Positions 27,365-37,497 of a stretch of 53,477 bases of DNA are shown here, piece after piece. A program made the translations under genes and the position numbers. Location of the stretch: NCBI GenBank assembly GCA_018303685.1, contig JAGVXS010000063.1, positions 1 through 53,477 on the forward strand. Direction: 5' to 3'. This stretch comes from Candidatus Woesearchaeota archaeon (GTDB lineage: Archaea > Nanobdellota > Nanobdellia > Woesearchaeales > GW2011-AR4). Position 1 is the stretch's first letter. Each line of letters opens with the position of its first letter. The notes beneath the pieces were generated by a model. The model searched no databases. It was not told the DNA's origin and saw only the letters and a list, made by a program, of their open reading frames with translations.

Positions 27365-28789
27365 CTAAAAAATGCCAAGCCTGTCAACTATCTTTTCGCC
27401 ATAATATCTTATAAAGTTGTAGCGCGACAATTTCCATGCAAGATACCCAAGCGGCTTGCCCAGCATGTTCTGGAGCGTCCATTTCTCGGCTTCACTTGTG
27501 CATATCCTGTAAGCTTTTATCCTTTCTTCTTTCGGGAAGTCATCTGTTTCGTAGACTATTCCCATTTCCTCTGCTTCTGTCTTAAGTGTTCCAAGCGTTT
27601 GTGATGCTTTTGTATGGGATGTTTCTATGTCCATGACAGGCTTGGCATTCTTCTTGGCCCACTCGTACAGCTCTGTCTGGGGCATTGGAACTGCATGGCT
27701 GTACCTTGGCATGTCAATTCCTGTCCTTTTGAAAAACTCTATGCTGTCCAGCTCTTTTTTGAATGTCGAGCCTGGCAATCCTATTATAAAGAATCCCTTG
27801 ACTTTTATCCCGGCTTCCTTGCAGATTTTTATTGCATTTTCTATTGTTGATATGCGAGACGGCTTCTTTATATTTGCCAATACATCGTCATGGACAGACT
27901 CTACGCCTATTGACACCATTGTGCATCCTGACTCGCTCATCTTAACCATCATATCCTTGTTGACAGAGTTGGCTGTCAGCCCCTGCCCGACAACCCACCT
28001 GATTTTCAGCTTTCTTTTTATTATATCATCACAAATCCCTATAACCCTGTCTTTGAACAGCCCTATATTGTCATCCATAACCTGAAAATCGTCAATGCCG
28101 AATCTTTTGTTGACATACTCAATCTCATCAACGACATTCTTTGGGGACCTATACCTGTATTTAACGAAAATTGAGGGTATAGTGCAAAAGATGCATTTGT
28201 GTGGGCAGCCCCTTGCTGTCATAATTGGTAGCTGTATTCTTTTTGGGTTTTTGTTATAGTCCTTAAGGTTGAAGAGGTGCCATGCAGGGAAAGGTATGTC
28301 ATCAAGATTTTCAGGCAATTCCCTTGGATTTATGGTTATTTTCCCTTCTTCCTTGTAGCCCAGACCGGGGATGCTTTTCCAATCCTCGTTTTTTTCATAT
28401 TTTTCAAGGAATTTCGGAAGAACAAAGTCGCCTTCGCCAACCACAACAAAATCAACATCAGATTTTGGCAGTATGGATTCAGACAATGTCGTGACTTCGG
28501 GGCCGCCGGCAATTACTATGGTTTTTGGATTTTGCGATTTCACCTTTTTCATGATATCGAATGCGTGCTCCAAAGTCAGCGAAGCCAGGCTGATGCACAG
28601 CACATCAGGATTAAACTCCTTCAATACAGAGTTAAACCTCTTTTCAACTTTTCTGACTCTTAAGTCCAGAATAGCCACCTTATGCCCTGCTTTCTCAAGA
28701 GCAGCAGCCAGATAAGCCTGTGCAAGCAAAGGCCTTTTTGGAGCATAATTCTCCATTGAGTCTTTTGGCTGTATAAGTAAGACTTTCAT
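27365..28789 (-). CDS. B12-binding-domain radical SAM protein
   Basis: MTARGCPHKCIFCTIPSIF; VVVGEGDFVLPKFLEKY; IGVESVHDDVLANIKK. Confidence 0.92.
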   Translation of the reverse strand: MKVLLIQPKDSMENYAPKRPLLAQAYLAAALEKAGHKVAILDLRVRKVEKRFNSVLKEFNPDVLCISLASLTLEHAFDIMKKVKSQNPKTIVIAGGPEVTTLSESILPKSDVDFVVVGEGDFVLPKFLEKYEKNEDWKSIPGLGYKEEGKITINPRELPENLDDIPFPAWHLFNLKDYNKNPKRIQLPIMTARGCPHKCIFCTIPSIFVKYRYRSPKNVVDEIEYVNKRFGIDDFQVMDDNIGLFKDRVIGICDDIIKRKLKIRWVVGQGLTANSVNKDMMVKMSESGCTMVSIGVESVHDDVLANIKKPSRISTIENAIKICKEAGIKVKGFFIIGLPGSTFKKELDSIEFFKRTGIDMPRYSHAVPMPQTELYEWAKKNAKPVMDIETSHTKASQTLGTLKTEAEEMGIVYETDDFPKEERIKAYRICTSEAEKWTLQNMLGKPLGYLAWKLSRYNFIRYYGEKIVDRLGIF

Positions 28790-28821
28790 AAAGGCTTAGT
28801 CATACTGCATGGTATAAAAGT

Positions 28822-28890
28822 TTTTCTGTTATTTTGGCATATGAGATACGGACAATATGTGCTGTCCTAATTACAGAAAAGTTTATATAA
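28822..28890. promoter_or_regulatory. Divergent promoter region between two radical SAM genes
   Basis: TTTTCTGT 28822-28829 and ACAGAAAA 28873-28880 each next to an outward-facing TATA (ggtataaaag / gtttatataaag); central GGACA(8)TGTCC 28850-28867. Confidence 0.5.
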
Positions 28891-28922
28891 AGAAATGCAA
28901 TATTAACAATTGTGAAGATTTC

Positions 28923-30326
28923 ATGAAAGTATTGCTGGTATTGCCTCCAAATATCGGTAGATACATAGTAGCCACTATTCCGCATGCAGGAATAGCCTAT
29001 CTTGCGGCTTTTCTGGAAAGGGATGGGCATAAGGCTGAAGTGCATGACATGAGGATTGATGCTGACGACAAGCACCTTGCAAGCAAAATCGAGAGCTTCA
29101 AGCCTGAGCTTATAGGGGTTTCTTCAGCGAGCATAGGCTATAAGATGGCTTACGAAATAATCAACTCCATTAAAAGAAGGCATCCGGACATACCTGTGGC
29201 AATGGGCGGCTCTTACGCATCCACAGTGCATACAAAAGTTCTCGAGGATACGAAGGCTGATTATACTGTGTACGGCGAAGGGGAAATGACTTTTCTGGAC
29301 CTGGCTAATGGCACGGAGCCAAGCAAAATAAAAGGGCTTATATGGCGCAATAATGACGAGATTGTAATGAATCCCCCATATCCTCCGGTAAAGGACCTGG
29401 ACAGCATGCCTTTTCCAAAATTCGAGAAATTCCAGCTTGACAAGATGCTTGAGAAAAGGATCCCCATAGTAAGCTCGAGAGGGTGTCCAAACAGATGCAC
29501 TTTTTGCTCAATCCAGCTTGTTATGGGCTATCCGTTCAGGTCAAGGAGTCCTGAGAATGTGCTGGAAGAGATAAAATACTGGCATAACAGAGGCTATGAC
29601 ACTTTTGAGTTCAGCGATGACAACTTCACATTCAATATGCCAAGAGCTGAAAAGATATGTGACTTGATAATTGAAAGCGGGATGAAGCTAAAGCTGATTT
29701 TTGGCAACGGGTTAAGGGCTGACAGGGTCAATGAAAACCTGCTTCGAAAATTAAAGGCTGCAGGCTGCATCTGGATAGGATATGGGCTGGAGACATCAGA
29801 CCTGCACAGCCTTGAACTGCTGAAAAAGGACCTTGATTTAAACCAGCTGAAATGGGCTGTGCAGGAGACAAAAAAGCTTGGCATAAGCGTGCAGGTTCAT
29901 TTCATAATCGGGACTCCTGGCTCTACATTTGACACTTTTATGAGGGACATAAAATTCGCCGACAGCCTTAACCTTCATCAGGTAAGATTCTTTAACATGG
30001 TGCCTTATCCCGGGACTGAGATGTATGAATGGGTAAAGCAGAACGGAAGATTTTTGCACAAGCCGGATGACTACCTTAACAATCTTGATTACTGGGGAGA
30101 AGAGCCTGTTTTTGAAACTGAAGACTTTACACGGGATGAAAGGATAAAGGCATTCCGCATTGGGCAGGACAAGGTTATGGAGCTACATTTGAGAAGGCAT
30201 TTTGGCAAAAATATTGGCAAGCTGGGCTACAAACTCTATAAAAACAGGCTTGTAAGAAAGTACGGCATGAATGCCGCAACAAAGGCATGGATTATGCTTA
30301 AAAGATTAAGGATAAAGCAGCAATGA
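28923..30326 (+). CDS. B12-binding-domain radical SAM protein
   Basis: SSRGCPNRCTFCSIQLVM; VYGEGEMTFLDLANG; IGYGLETSDLHSLELLKK. Start moved to ATG 28923 downstream of TATA. Confidence 0.92.
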   Translation: MKVLLVLPPNIGRYIVATIPHAGIAYLAAFLERDGHKAEVHDMRIDADDKHLASKIESFKPELIGVSSASIGYKMAYEIINSIKRRHPDIPVAMGGSYASTVHTKVLEDTKADYTVYGEGEMTFLDLANGTEPSKIKGLIWRNNDEIVMNPPYPPVKDLDSMPFPKFEKFQLDKMLEKRIPIVSSRGCPNRCTFCSIQLVMGYPFRSRSPENVLEEIKYWHNRGYDTFEFSDDNFTFNMPRAEKICDLIIESGMKLKLIFGNGLRADRVNENLLRKLKAAGCIWIGYGLETSDLHSLELLKKDLDLNQLKWAVQETKKLGISVQVHFIIGTPGSTFDTFMRDIKFADSLNLHQVRFFNMVPYPGTEMYEWVKQNGRFLHKPDDYLNNLDYWGEEPVFETEDFTRDERIKAFRIGQDKVMELHLRRHFGKNIGKLGYKLYKNRLVRKYGMNAATKAWIMLKRLRIKQQ

Positions 30327-31262
30327 TCAATCTGGGTGTTTTTTAAAGAATTCTATTGTTTCAGCCAAGCCTCCCTTTAGCCCGATTTTGGGCTGCCATT
30401 TAAGCTCTTTTTTTGCTTTTGTTATATCGGGGCACCTTACATGGGGGTCGTCTTTAGGCAGCGGCTTGAAGACAATTTTGCTGTTGCTTTTTGTCAATGC
30501 CTTTATCAGTTCAGCGAACTCAAGTATTGTATGCTCTTCGGGATTGCCGAGATTGACAGGCTCGTTTAAGCCTGAAATCATCAGCCTGTATATGCCGTCT
30601 ATCAAATCAGTTACGTAGCAAAAGCTTCTTGTCTGGGCGCCATCTCCATAGACAGTTATTGGCTTGCCGTTCAGCGCCTGTGTTATAAAATTAGGGACAA
30701 CTCTTCCGTCATCTTTCCTCATTCTTGGACCGTAGGTGTTGAATATCCTCACTATCTTTGTGTCAAGGAAATGTATACGATGGTAAGCCATTGTCAAAGC
30801 CTCAGAGAATCTCTTTGCTTCGTCATAGCAACCTCTTACTCCGATAGGATTTACGTTTCCCCAGTAGCTCTCAGGCTGTGGGTTTACAAGAGGATCGCCA
30901 TAAACTTCTGAGGTGGATGCAAGTACATATTTTGCCTTTTTTGCCAATGCCAAGCCAAGAGTGTTATGGGTGCCGAGGCTGCCCACCTTTAGGGTTTGTA
31001 TTGGTATTTTCTGGTAATCAACCGGGCTTGCAGGGCTGGCAAAATGAAGCGCATAATCCACTTCCCCGTTAACTGCTATGTGCTTGCTTACATCATGGTG
31101 AATGTACGTAAAATTGTTGTTGCCCCTCATGTACTCTATGTTTTTCAAGCCTCCTGTAACAAGATTGTCCATGGCTATGACTTTGTACCCTCTGCCCAAA
31201 AGAAGTTCGCACAAGTGGCTTCCGATAAAGCCTGCGCCGCCTGTAATTAATGCCGTTTTCAT
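30327..31262 (-). CDS. UDP-glucuronate decarboxylase-like SDR
   Basis: [78 protein letters not shown]. Confidence 0.92.
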   Translation of the reverse strand: MKTALITGGAGFIGSHLCELLLGRGYKVIAMDNLVTGGLKNIEYMRGNNNFTYIHHDVSKHIAVNGEVDYALHFASPASPVDYQKIPIQTLKVGSLGTHNTLGLALAKKAKYVLASTSEVYGDPLVNPQPESYWGNVNPIGVRGCYDEAKRFSEALTMAYHRIHFLDTKIVRIFNTYGPRMRKDDGRVVPNFITQALNGKPITVYGDGAQTRSFCYVTDLIDGIYRLMISGLNEPVNLGNPEEHTILEFAELIKALTKSNSKIVFKPLPKDDPHVRCPDITKAKKELKWQPKIGLKGGLAETIEFFKKHPD

Positions 31263-31268
31263 TTCAGT

Positions 31269-32000
31269 TTATGCCTTGTAATGCTTGTCTGCTTTCTTCA
31301 GCTGCTCAATGCTTCCTATGTCGTACCATTTCTTGTCAGTCACATACGAGTGCACAGTGTCCCTCTTGTGCAGCCACTCAATAAAGCTGCCAGTCTTGTC
31401 AGGATTGTTGCCCTGTGCAATGTATTTGCTTATTAACTGTATTGTTTTTTTCGGGAAAAGATATATTCCAGTGGATGCAAGCGTGGATTTCGGGGAGAGC
31501 GGCTTTTCCTCAAAATTCACAACAACGCTGCCGTCAATTTCGACAATGCCGTAATGCCTTGCCAGCTCAAAGTCCTTAACGTCGTGAAGCACTATGACAT
31601 TCGACTTTCTCTTCTTAAAAAAATTGAAAACATCAGCCAGCGACAGCTCAAAAAGGTTGTCGCCTGCTACAACTATAATGTCGTCTTTAATATCCTTTGA
31701 ATTTATTGTGTAATATACGTCTCCCAAGGCTCCCAGCCTGTCTTCGTTGCTCTTGGTTCCGTCATTTACAATTTCAATGGGCTTTTCAGAGCCGAAGTCC
31801 TGAAGCCATTTTTTAAAATGCTGCTCGAACTTGCTGTTTGTAACTATGTAGATTTTGCCGATGGACGCAATCTGCTCCAGTTTCTTTATTATGTGCGCTA
31901 TTATTGGCTTGCCTGCCACGCTCAACAGCGGCTTCGGCATGTTTTCCGTCAATGGGTACAGCCTTGTCGCATAGCCTGCAGCCAGTATTATCGCATCCAT
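31269..32000 (-). CDS. Sugar-1-phosphate nucleotidyltransferase (RmlA/GalU-like)
   Basis: MDAIILAAGYATRLYPLTENMPKPLLSVAGKPII signature. Confidence 0.93.
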   Translation of the reverse strand: MDAIILAAGYATRLYPLTENMPKPLLSVAGKPIIAHIIKKLEQIASIGKIYIVTNSKFEQHFKKWLQDFGSEKPIEIVNDGTKSNEDRLGALGDVYYTINSKDIKDDIIVVAGDNLFELSLADVFNFFKKRKSNVIVLHDVKDFELARHYGIVEIDGSVVVNFEEKPLSPKSTLASTGIYLFPKKTIQLISKYIAQGNNPDKTGSFIEWLHKRDTVHSYVTDKKWYDIGSIEQLKKADKHYKA

Positions 32001-33302
32001 TTACAGCACTTCCTTTCTTCCTATGCTTATGTAGACAAATCCTTCCTTTCTCATCTCTTCAGGATTGTAAATGTTTCTTCCGTCTATAATCAAAGGATGC
32101 TTCATTAGCGGCTTTATTCTCTTCAAGTCAATCTCCTTAAACTCTTTCCATTCCGTAAGGATTACCAATGCGTCAGAGCCTGCTGCAGTCTCATATGGGC
32201 TGTTAAAGTATGCTATGTCATTGAAAATCTGCCCTGCCTTCTGCATTGCCTCCGGGTCGTAAGCCTTTATTTTTGCGCCTTCTTTTTGCAGCTGGAATAT
32301 GATGTCTATTGAAGGCGCCAGCCTCATATCGTCTGTATTTGGCTTGAAAGCAAGCCCCAGAACGCCGATTGTCTTGCCCTTGACAACCCACAACGCCTTT
32401 TCTATCTTTTTCATGAAATTAGCCCTTTGGGCATTGTTGATTTCCTGGACTGCCTTAAGCAGCCTGAAATCATATCCAAACTTTTCAGCTATCCTGACAA
32501 ATGCATCAACATCTTTCGGAAAGCACGAGCCGCCGTAGCCTATGCCTGCATTCAGAAAAGACCTGCCTATCCTCTTGTCGAAGCCCATCCCTTCAGAAAC
32601 CTTCTCAATGTCAGCGCCTGCCAGCTCGCAGATGTTTGCTATAGCATTGATGAATGATATCTTTGTAGCTAAAAATGAGTTCGAGGCGTGCTTTATAATC
32701 TCGGCGCTTTTTATGTCCGTAAAAATAATAGGGGCGTTTAAAGGGGAATACAGCTCTTTCATCACATTTCTCGACCTTTCATTTTCGCATCCTATGACTA
32801 TCCTGTCAGGGTGCATGAAATCATTAACAGCGTTGCCTTCCCTCAGGAACTCCGGGTTGCTGACGACATCAAAATCCGCCTTGTGCACATTATACGCCCT
32901 TATGGTCCTTGCAACCTTTTCCCCGGTTTCGACAGGGACTGTGCTCTTCTCAACGATAACCTTGTATGAGTCCATTGCCTCTGCTATTGCCCTTGCAACG
33001 TTCTCCACATAGCTCAGGTCAGCCTCGCCGTTTTCCTTGGGAGGGGTGCCGACGCATATAAAAACCACACTGCATTCTTTGATGGACTTTTTCAAGTTGG
33101 ATGTGAATTCCAGCCTGCCGGCTTTTTTGTTCTTTGCGACAAGCCCGTCCAAGCCGGGCTCGTATATCGGTATTATTCCTTTATTCAGGCTTTTTATCTT
33201 TTCCCCGTCTATGTCGACGCAAACAACCTCGTTGCCCAAGTCGGCAAGGCAGGTGCCTGTAACCAAGCCTACATAGCCCGTCCCCACGATTGCAATTTTC
33301 AT
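32001..33302 (-). CDS. ugd: UDP-glucose/UDP-HexNAc 6-dehydrogenase
   Basis: MKIAIVGTGYVGLVTGTCLADLGNEVVCVD, STVPVETGEK, NPEFLREGNAVNDFMHPDRIVIG, GYGGSCFPKDVDAF. Confidence 0.95.
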   Translation of the reverse strand: MKIAIVGTGYVGLVTGTCLADLGNEVVCVDIDGEKIKSLNKGIIPIYEPGLDGLVAKNKKAGRLEFTSNLKKSIKECSVVFICVGTPPKENGEADLSYVENVARAIAEAMDSYKVIVEKSTVPVETGEKVARTIRAYNVHKADFDVVSNPEFLREGNAVNDFMHPDRIVIGCENERSRNVMKELYSPLNAPIIFTDIKSAEIIKHASNSFLATKISFINAIANICELAGADIEKVSEGMGFDKRIGRSFLNAGIGYGGSCFPKDVDAFVRIAEKFGYDFRLLKAVQEINNAQRANFMKKIEKALWVVKGKTIGVLGLAFKPNTDDMRLAPSIDIIFQLQKEGAKIKAYDPEAMQKAGQIFNDIAYFNSPYETAAGSDALVILTEWKEFKEIDLKRIKPLMKHPLIIDGRNIYNPEEMRKEGFVYISIGRKEVL

Positions 33303-33428
33303 AGGCTTTTGCAAAAGGAAGCAGATTTAAATATCTTACTATTATCCTACTTTATACTACTCCCTAAAAATGGTGAAATAAAATCGCAAACAACAAAATA
33401 TATAAACAAAACTTCGCTAGTTTTTATT

Positions 33429-34304
33429 ATGGAAACAAGGGACAAAATTCTTGAGATTGTAAAGGCAAGAGGGCCTGTGATTCCCGTGCAGATTTCAAAG
33501 GAGATAGGAAGCAATATACTGATGGCCTCTGCCCATCTGGCAGAGCTTACTGCAAGCGTCAAGCTTAAAATATCGCACATAAAGGTAGGCGGCTCCCCGC
33601 TTTACTATCTTTCAGGGCAGGAAGAAATGCTCCAGAAATTTACAGGCAACATGAACGACAAGGAAAAAAAGGCTTATGATTTGCTAAGCCAGAGCATGGT
33701 TTTGAGAGACTCTGAGCAGGAGCCTGTTGTAAGAGTTGCATTAAGGGAAATCAAGGATTTTGCAGTCCCGCTGAATGTAAACTACAATGACAACAGGGAG
33801 ATATTCTGGAAGTGGTACCTTATAAGCAATGAGGATGCAGAGCAGCTTATTAAACAAAAACTGAAAATTTCAGAAAAACCTTCTGAGAAAAAAATTGAGG
33901 AGGTCAAAGAACAGAAAATTGAGGAAAAACAAGCCCAAAAACAGCTGAAAGAAAAGGCAAAAGAGCCAAGAAGGTACAAGCCAAGGGAAAAAGAAGATAT
34001 TTTTTTGAGGGATTTGACGAGGTTCTTTGAGAGGAACAAGATAAATATTGTGAGCAGCGAGACTATAAAGAGAAATTCAGAGATAGAATTTATTGTGGAG
34101 ATCCCAAGCGTTGTCGGGAACCTGCAGTACTACTGCAAGGCAAAAAACAAGAAAAGGATAAATGACTCTGATTTGAGCAACGCTTATGTGAAAGGGCAGC
34201 TTAAGAGGCTGCCTGTCATTTTTCTGTCCCAGGGGGAATTAAGCGCAAAAGCCCAGGAGATGATTGGGAAAGAGCTGAGCAATTTAACTTTCAAGAAGAT
34301 ATAA
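33429..34304 (+). CDS. Conserved hypothetical: N-terminal HTH, charged linker, C-terminal possible nuclease-like domain
   Basis: METRDKILEIVKARGPVIPVQISKEIGSNILMASAHLAEL; Glu/Lys-rich linker; EIEFIVEIPSVVGNLQYYCKAKNKKRINDSDLSNAYVKGQLKRLPVIFL. 1 nt from fen1. Confidence 0.65.
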   Translation: METRDKILEIVKARGPVIPVQISKEIGSNILMASAHLAELTASVKLKISHIKVGGSPLYYLSGQEEMLQKFTGNMNDKEKKAYDLLSQSMVLRDSEQEPVVRVALREIKDFAVPLNVNYNDNREIFWKWYLISNEDAEQLIKQKLKISEKPSEKKIEEVKEQKIEEKQAQKQLKEKAKEPRRYKPREKEDIFLRDLTRFFERNKINIVSSETIKRNSEIEFIVEIPSVVGNLQYYCKAKNKKRINDSDLSNAYVKGQLKRLPVIFLSQGELSAKAQEMIGKELSNLTFKKI

Positions 34305-34305
34305 A

Positions 34306-35343
34306 ATGGGAGTAGCCTTAACAGAATTGTTGATTATAAAGGAGACGAGCCTGGAGCATCTTCAAAATAAAATTCTGGCGGTTGATGCCTCAATGTGGCT
34401 TTACCAGTTCCTGAGCTCTATAAGGCAGCGTGACGGAACTCTGCTGATGGACTCCAAAGGAAAGGTCACATCACATTTAATGGGATTGATGGCCAGAATT
34501 TCAAATTTGTCACAACAAAGCGTAAAGCTTGCTTTTGTCTTTGACGGCGAGCCGCCCAAGCTGAAGCATCTGACTCTTGAGAAGAGGAAAGAAATAAAGA
34601 TTGAGGCAGAGAAAAAGTTTGAGAAAGCAAAGGAGAAGGAAGACACGGAGCTTATGAGGAAATATGCCTCAAGAACCTCAAGGCTTACAGATGAGATGGT
34701 GGAAGAGGCAAAAAGGCTTGTGGAGGCTTTTGGGCTGCCGGTGATAGAAGCACCTTCTGAGGCAGAGGCCCAGGCATCATTGATTGTAAAAAATGGCGAT
34801 GCTTTTGCGCTTGCAACAAACGATGCAGACTCGCTGCTTTTTGAGGCTCCAAGGATTGTGAGGAATCTGAATATGGCGGGCAGGAGGAAGAAAACAAATA
34901 AATTGAGCTTTGATACAATAAAGCCCGACATGATAATTCTGGAGGAAAATCTAAAGCATCTTGGCATTGGCCAGGAGCAGCTGATTGCGCTGGCAATGCT
35001 GATAGGGACAGACTACAACTCGGGCGGCATAAAGGGCATAGGGCCGAAAACTGCATTGAAGCTTGTCAGGGAGCACGGCTCAAATTTTGAAAAGTTATTC
35101 ACAGAAACAAAATGGGATGATTTTTTTGATTTTTCATGGAGAGAAGTGTTTGAGCTTATAAAGAACATGCCAGTTGACAGGCACTATAACCTTGAATGGA
35201 AGGGTGCAGACGAAGACAAAATAATGAAGCTTCTTGTGGACGGGCATGACTTCTCTGAAGAGAGGGTAAAAAGCCAGATTGAAGGCTTGGCTAAAAACAG
35301 GCTGCAAAAATCCCAAAAAGGATTGGGCGATTTTCTCGGGTAG
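34306..35343 (+). CDS. fen: Flap endonuclease 1
   Basis: LAVDASMWLYQFLSSIRQRDG, VFDGEPPKLK, EAPSEAEAQASLIVKNGDAFALATNDADSLLF, GTDYNSGGIKGIGPKTAL; C-terminal QKGLGDFL PIP-like box. Confidence 0.96.
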   Translation: MGVALTELLIIKETSLEHLQNKILAVDASMWLYQFLSSIRQRDGTLLMDSKGKVTSHLMGLMARISNLSQQSVKLAFVFDGEPPKLKHLTLEKRKEIKIEAEKKFEKAKEKEDTELMRKYASRTSRLTDEMVEEAKRLVEAFGLPVIEAPSEAEAQASLIVKNGDAFALATNDADSLLFEAPRIVRNLNMAGRRKKTNKLSFDTIKPDMIILEENLKHLGIGQEQLIALAMLIGTDYNSGGIKGIGPKTALKLVREHGSNFEKLFTETKWDDFFDFSWREVFELIKNMPVDRHYNLEWKGADEDKIMKLLVDGHDFSEERVKSQIEGLAKNRLQKSQKGLGDFLG

Positions 35344-35369
35344 GATTGTGGTTGTGAATGCAAAAAATA

Positions 35370-36194
35370 TTATGCCTTTACTTTTCTGAACAGGTAGTGG
35401 TTATTGCCTAGCAAATTCCTTTCATCAACTATGTAGATGTTTACAAGCTGCAGATTAAGCTTCTTTGTGCAGAAGTCAAAAATCTCCTGAGGATGCGCAA
35501 ACTCGTAAGGCAGCCCGCCAAGCCAGTCTATGACATCGTGCCTGAATGACATTCCCCTGTTCAATGTGCTGCTTTCTTTCTCGAGTATTATCCTGAAGGG
35601 ATTCTTGAGCTGCAGGATATTCTTCAGGAAAAAGCTCCCTATGACTGCATATTCGAGAGACTTCTTGAAAATAAACGGCGACAGATTGTATAATTTCTTG
35701 AGCCTCAGCTGGCTCTTTGAGCCCCTGAGCCCTGTTTTTTTGTTGTAGATTGCAAAATAAAAATAACCATTGTCCTTAAGCCTGCCTGCCGCATTCTCAA
35801 TCGCTTCCCACATTTTCCCGGTATGATGGAAAACGCCGAATGCGTATACAATGTCAGCCTTTGGCAGCCATGCCAGAAAAGTTTTGTCGAGGGCAGAGCC
35901 GTGATATACCTCCCAGTTGCCTGGATTTGATTCTTTGCTTCTCAGGTATTTGCAGCACTTGACTGAGTGGGGGTCAATATCAAAGCTGATGACTCTTTTT
36001 GCGCCCAGCTTGAAAGCGCTTAAAGAAAAAATGCCTGAGCCGCATCCAACATCCAGAAAGATTTTGCCTTTTAAGTCCTTGATGCCGAAAAAGTCCCTTA
36101 TTGACTTCTTGGCTATCTTCAGGCGCTTCTGGTTAAAAGACTCTGCAACGTAGCTTTCCCAGTTTTTCCCGAACGAAAAAGTCGCTTTTTCCAT
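35370..36194 (-). CDS. SAM-dependent methyltransferase
   Basis: IFLDVGCGSGIFSLSAFKLGAKRVISFDIDPHSVKC, FGVFHHTGKMWEAIENAAGRL. Confidence 0.87.
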   Translation of the reverse strand: MEKATFSFGKNWESYVAESFNQKRLKIAKKSIRDFFGIKDLKGKIFLDVGCGSGIFSLSAFKLGAKRVISFDIDPHSVKCCKYLRSKESNPGNWEVYHGSALDKTFLAWLPKADIVYAFGVFHHTGKMWEAIENAAGRLKDNGYFYFAIYNKKTGLRGSKSQLRLKKLYNLSPFIFKKSLEYAVIGSFFLKNILQLKNPFRIILEKESSTLNRGMSFRHDVIDWLGGLPYEFAHPQEIFDFCTKKLNLQLVNIYIVDERNLLGNNHYLFRKVKA

Positions 36195-36247
36195 TGAGGC
36201 GCGCTTCACCAATAAACTATTTAAATATATTGATTTCCGGAAATTAT

Positions 36248-37456
36248 ATGGAAAAGATAAAAGTGCTGACTTTGATAGGCTCTTTCCCCACGAAAATTAA
36301 TCCGAGCGCTGCAATTTTCGTGCTTAACCAGCTGGAGCACATGAAAAAACACTGCCAGTTCAAGGTTGTCGTGCCATACGCCTATGTGCCGAATTTCAAG
36401 CATATTAACCCGTTCTACAGGTTTTCAAAAGTCCCTTTAATCGAGGACATCAGCGGCATAGAGGTTTACAGGCCAAGGTACCTGCAAATCTCAAGGTTTT
36501 TCCTGTTTAGCGCCATTTTAAGAAGCGCGGCAATGCTTATTGAAACAGCAAACATCTACCTCTCAGCAATCTCTGTCGTGAAAAATATTGAAAAAAAATG
36601 GAAATTTGACATAATACACATCCACGGCCCCATATCAGAGGGCGTGCTTGGAGTGTCGGCAAAAAGAATGTACAAAAAGCCTTTGGCCATAACTTTCCAC
36701 GGCGAGGATGCCACAATACTTTCAAAAATGGGGCTTTTAAAATATGTTTACGGGAGAACCCTGAAAAACTGCGATGCATTCATATTTGTGACAGGCTACC
36801 TGCAAAAAGCCCTGAGCCAAAAACTGCCTGGCGAAAAAGTGGCTATCATACCAAGCGGCTATATGGTAAGCAGGTTCAAGCTCATGGACAGGGAGAAATG
36901 CGCCAAAAAGCTCGGGCTGCCAAAGCGCAGAAAGACAATTATCTTTGTCGGCGGCTTTACCGAAAGGAAGGGAGTTGAATATCTGCTCAAAGCTATGGGA
37001 ATAATATCAAAAAAGGGCAATGATATAATGTGCCTTATGGTGGGCGGCGGGAATCTCATGAAAAAACTCAAAAGGCTTGCGCATAATCTTGGAATTGAGG
37101 GCAATGTGATTTTTGCAGGCTACAGGGCTCCTGACGAAGTCCCTATATGGATCAATGCATCTGATTTGCTTGTGCTGCCAAGCCTTGATGAGGGGCTTCC
37201 GAATGTTGTTGTTGAGGCTCTTGCATGCGGCAAGCCTGTTGTTGCAACAAATGTGGGAGGCATTCCTGATGTGGTCAATGATGATGTGGGCTATCTTGTC
37301 AGGCCCAGGGACGAGAACGAGCTTGCCCGTAAGATAATTATGGCTCTTGAAAGGAAGTGGGACAGGAAGAAACTGATGAAGAGAGCCAGGCAGTTCAGCG
37401 TGACAAAATCAGCAAAGAAATTGATGGACGTTTACAAAAATATGCTGAAACATTAA
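36248..37456 (+). CDS. GT4 family glycosyltransferase
   Basis: FDIIHIHGPISEGVLG, IFVGGFTERKGVEYLLKA, LPSLDEGLPNVVVEALACGKPVVATNVGGIPDVV. Confidence 0.94.
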   Translation: MEKIKVLTLIGSFPTKINPSAAIFVLNQLEHMKKHCQFKVVVPYAYVPNFKHINPFYRFSKVPLIEDISGIEVYRPRYLQISRFFLFSAILRSAAMLIETANIYLSAISVVKNIEKKWKFDIIHIHGPISEGVLGVSAKRMYKKPLAITFHGEDATILSKMGLLKYVYGRTLKNCDAFIFVTGYLQKALSQKLPGEKVAIIPSGYMVSRFKLMDREKCAKKLGLPKRRKTIIFVGGFTERKGVEYLLKAMGIISKKGNDIMCLMVGGGNLMKKLKRLAHNLGIEGNVIFAGYRAPDEVPIWINASDLLVLPSLDEGLPNVVVEALACGKPVVATNVGGIPDVVNDDVGYLVRPRDENELARKIIMALERKWDRKKLMKRARQFSVTKSAKKLMDVYKNMLKH

Positions 37457-37497
37457 AATAAGAAAAAAGCCAGAAACGTGGAAATTCTTTGATTAAG

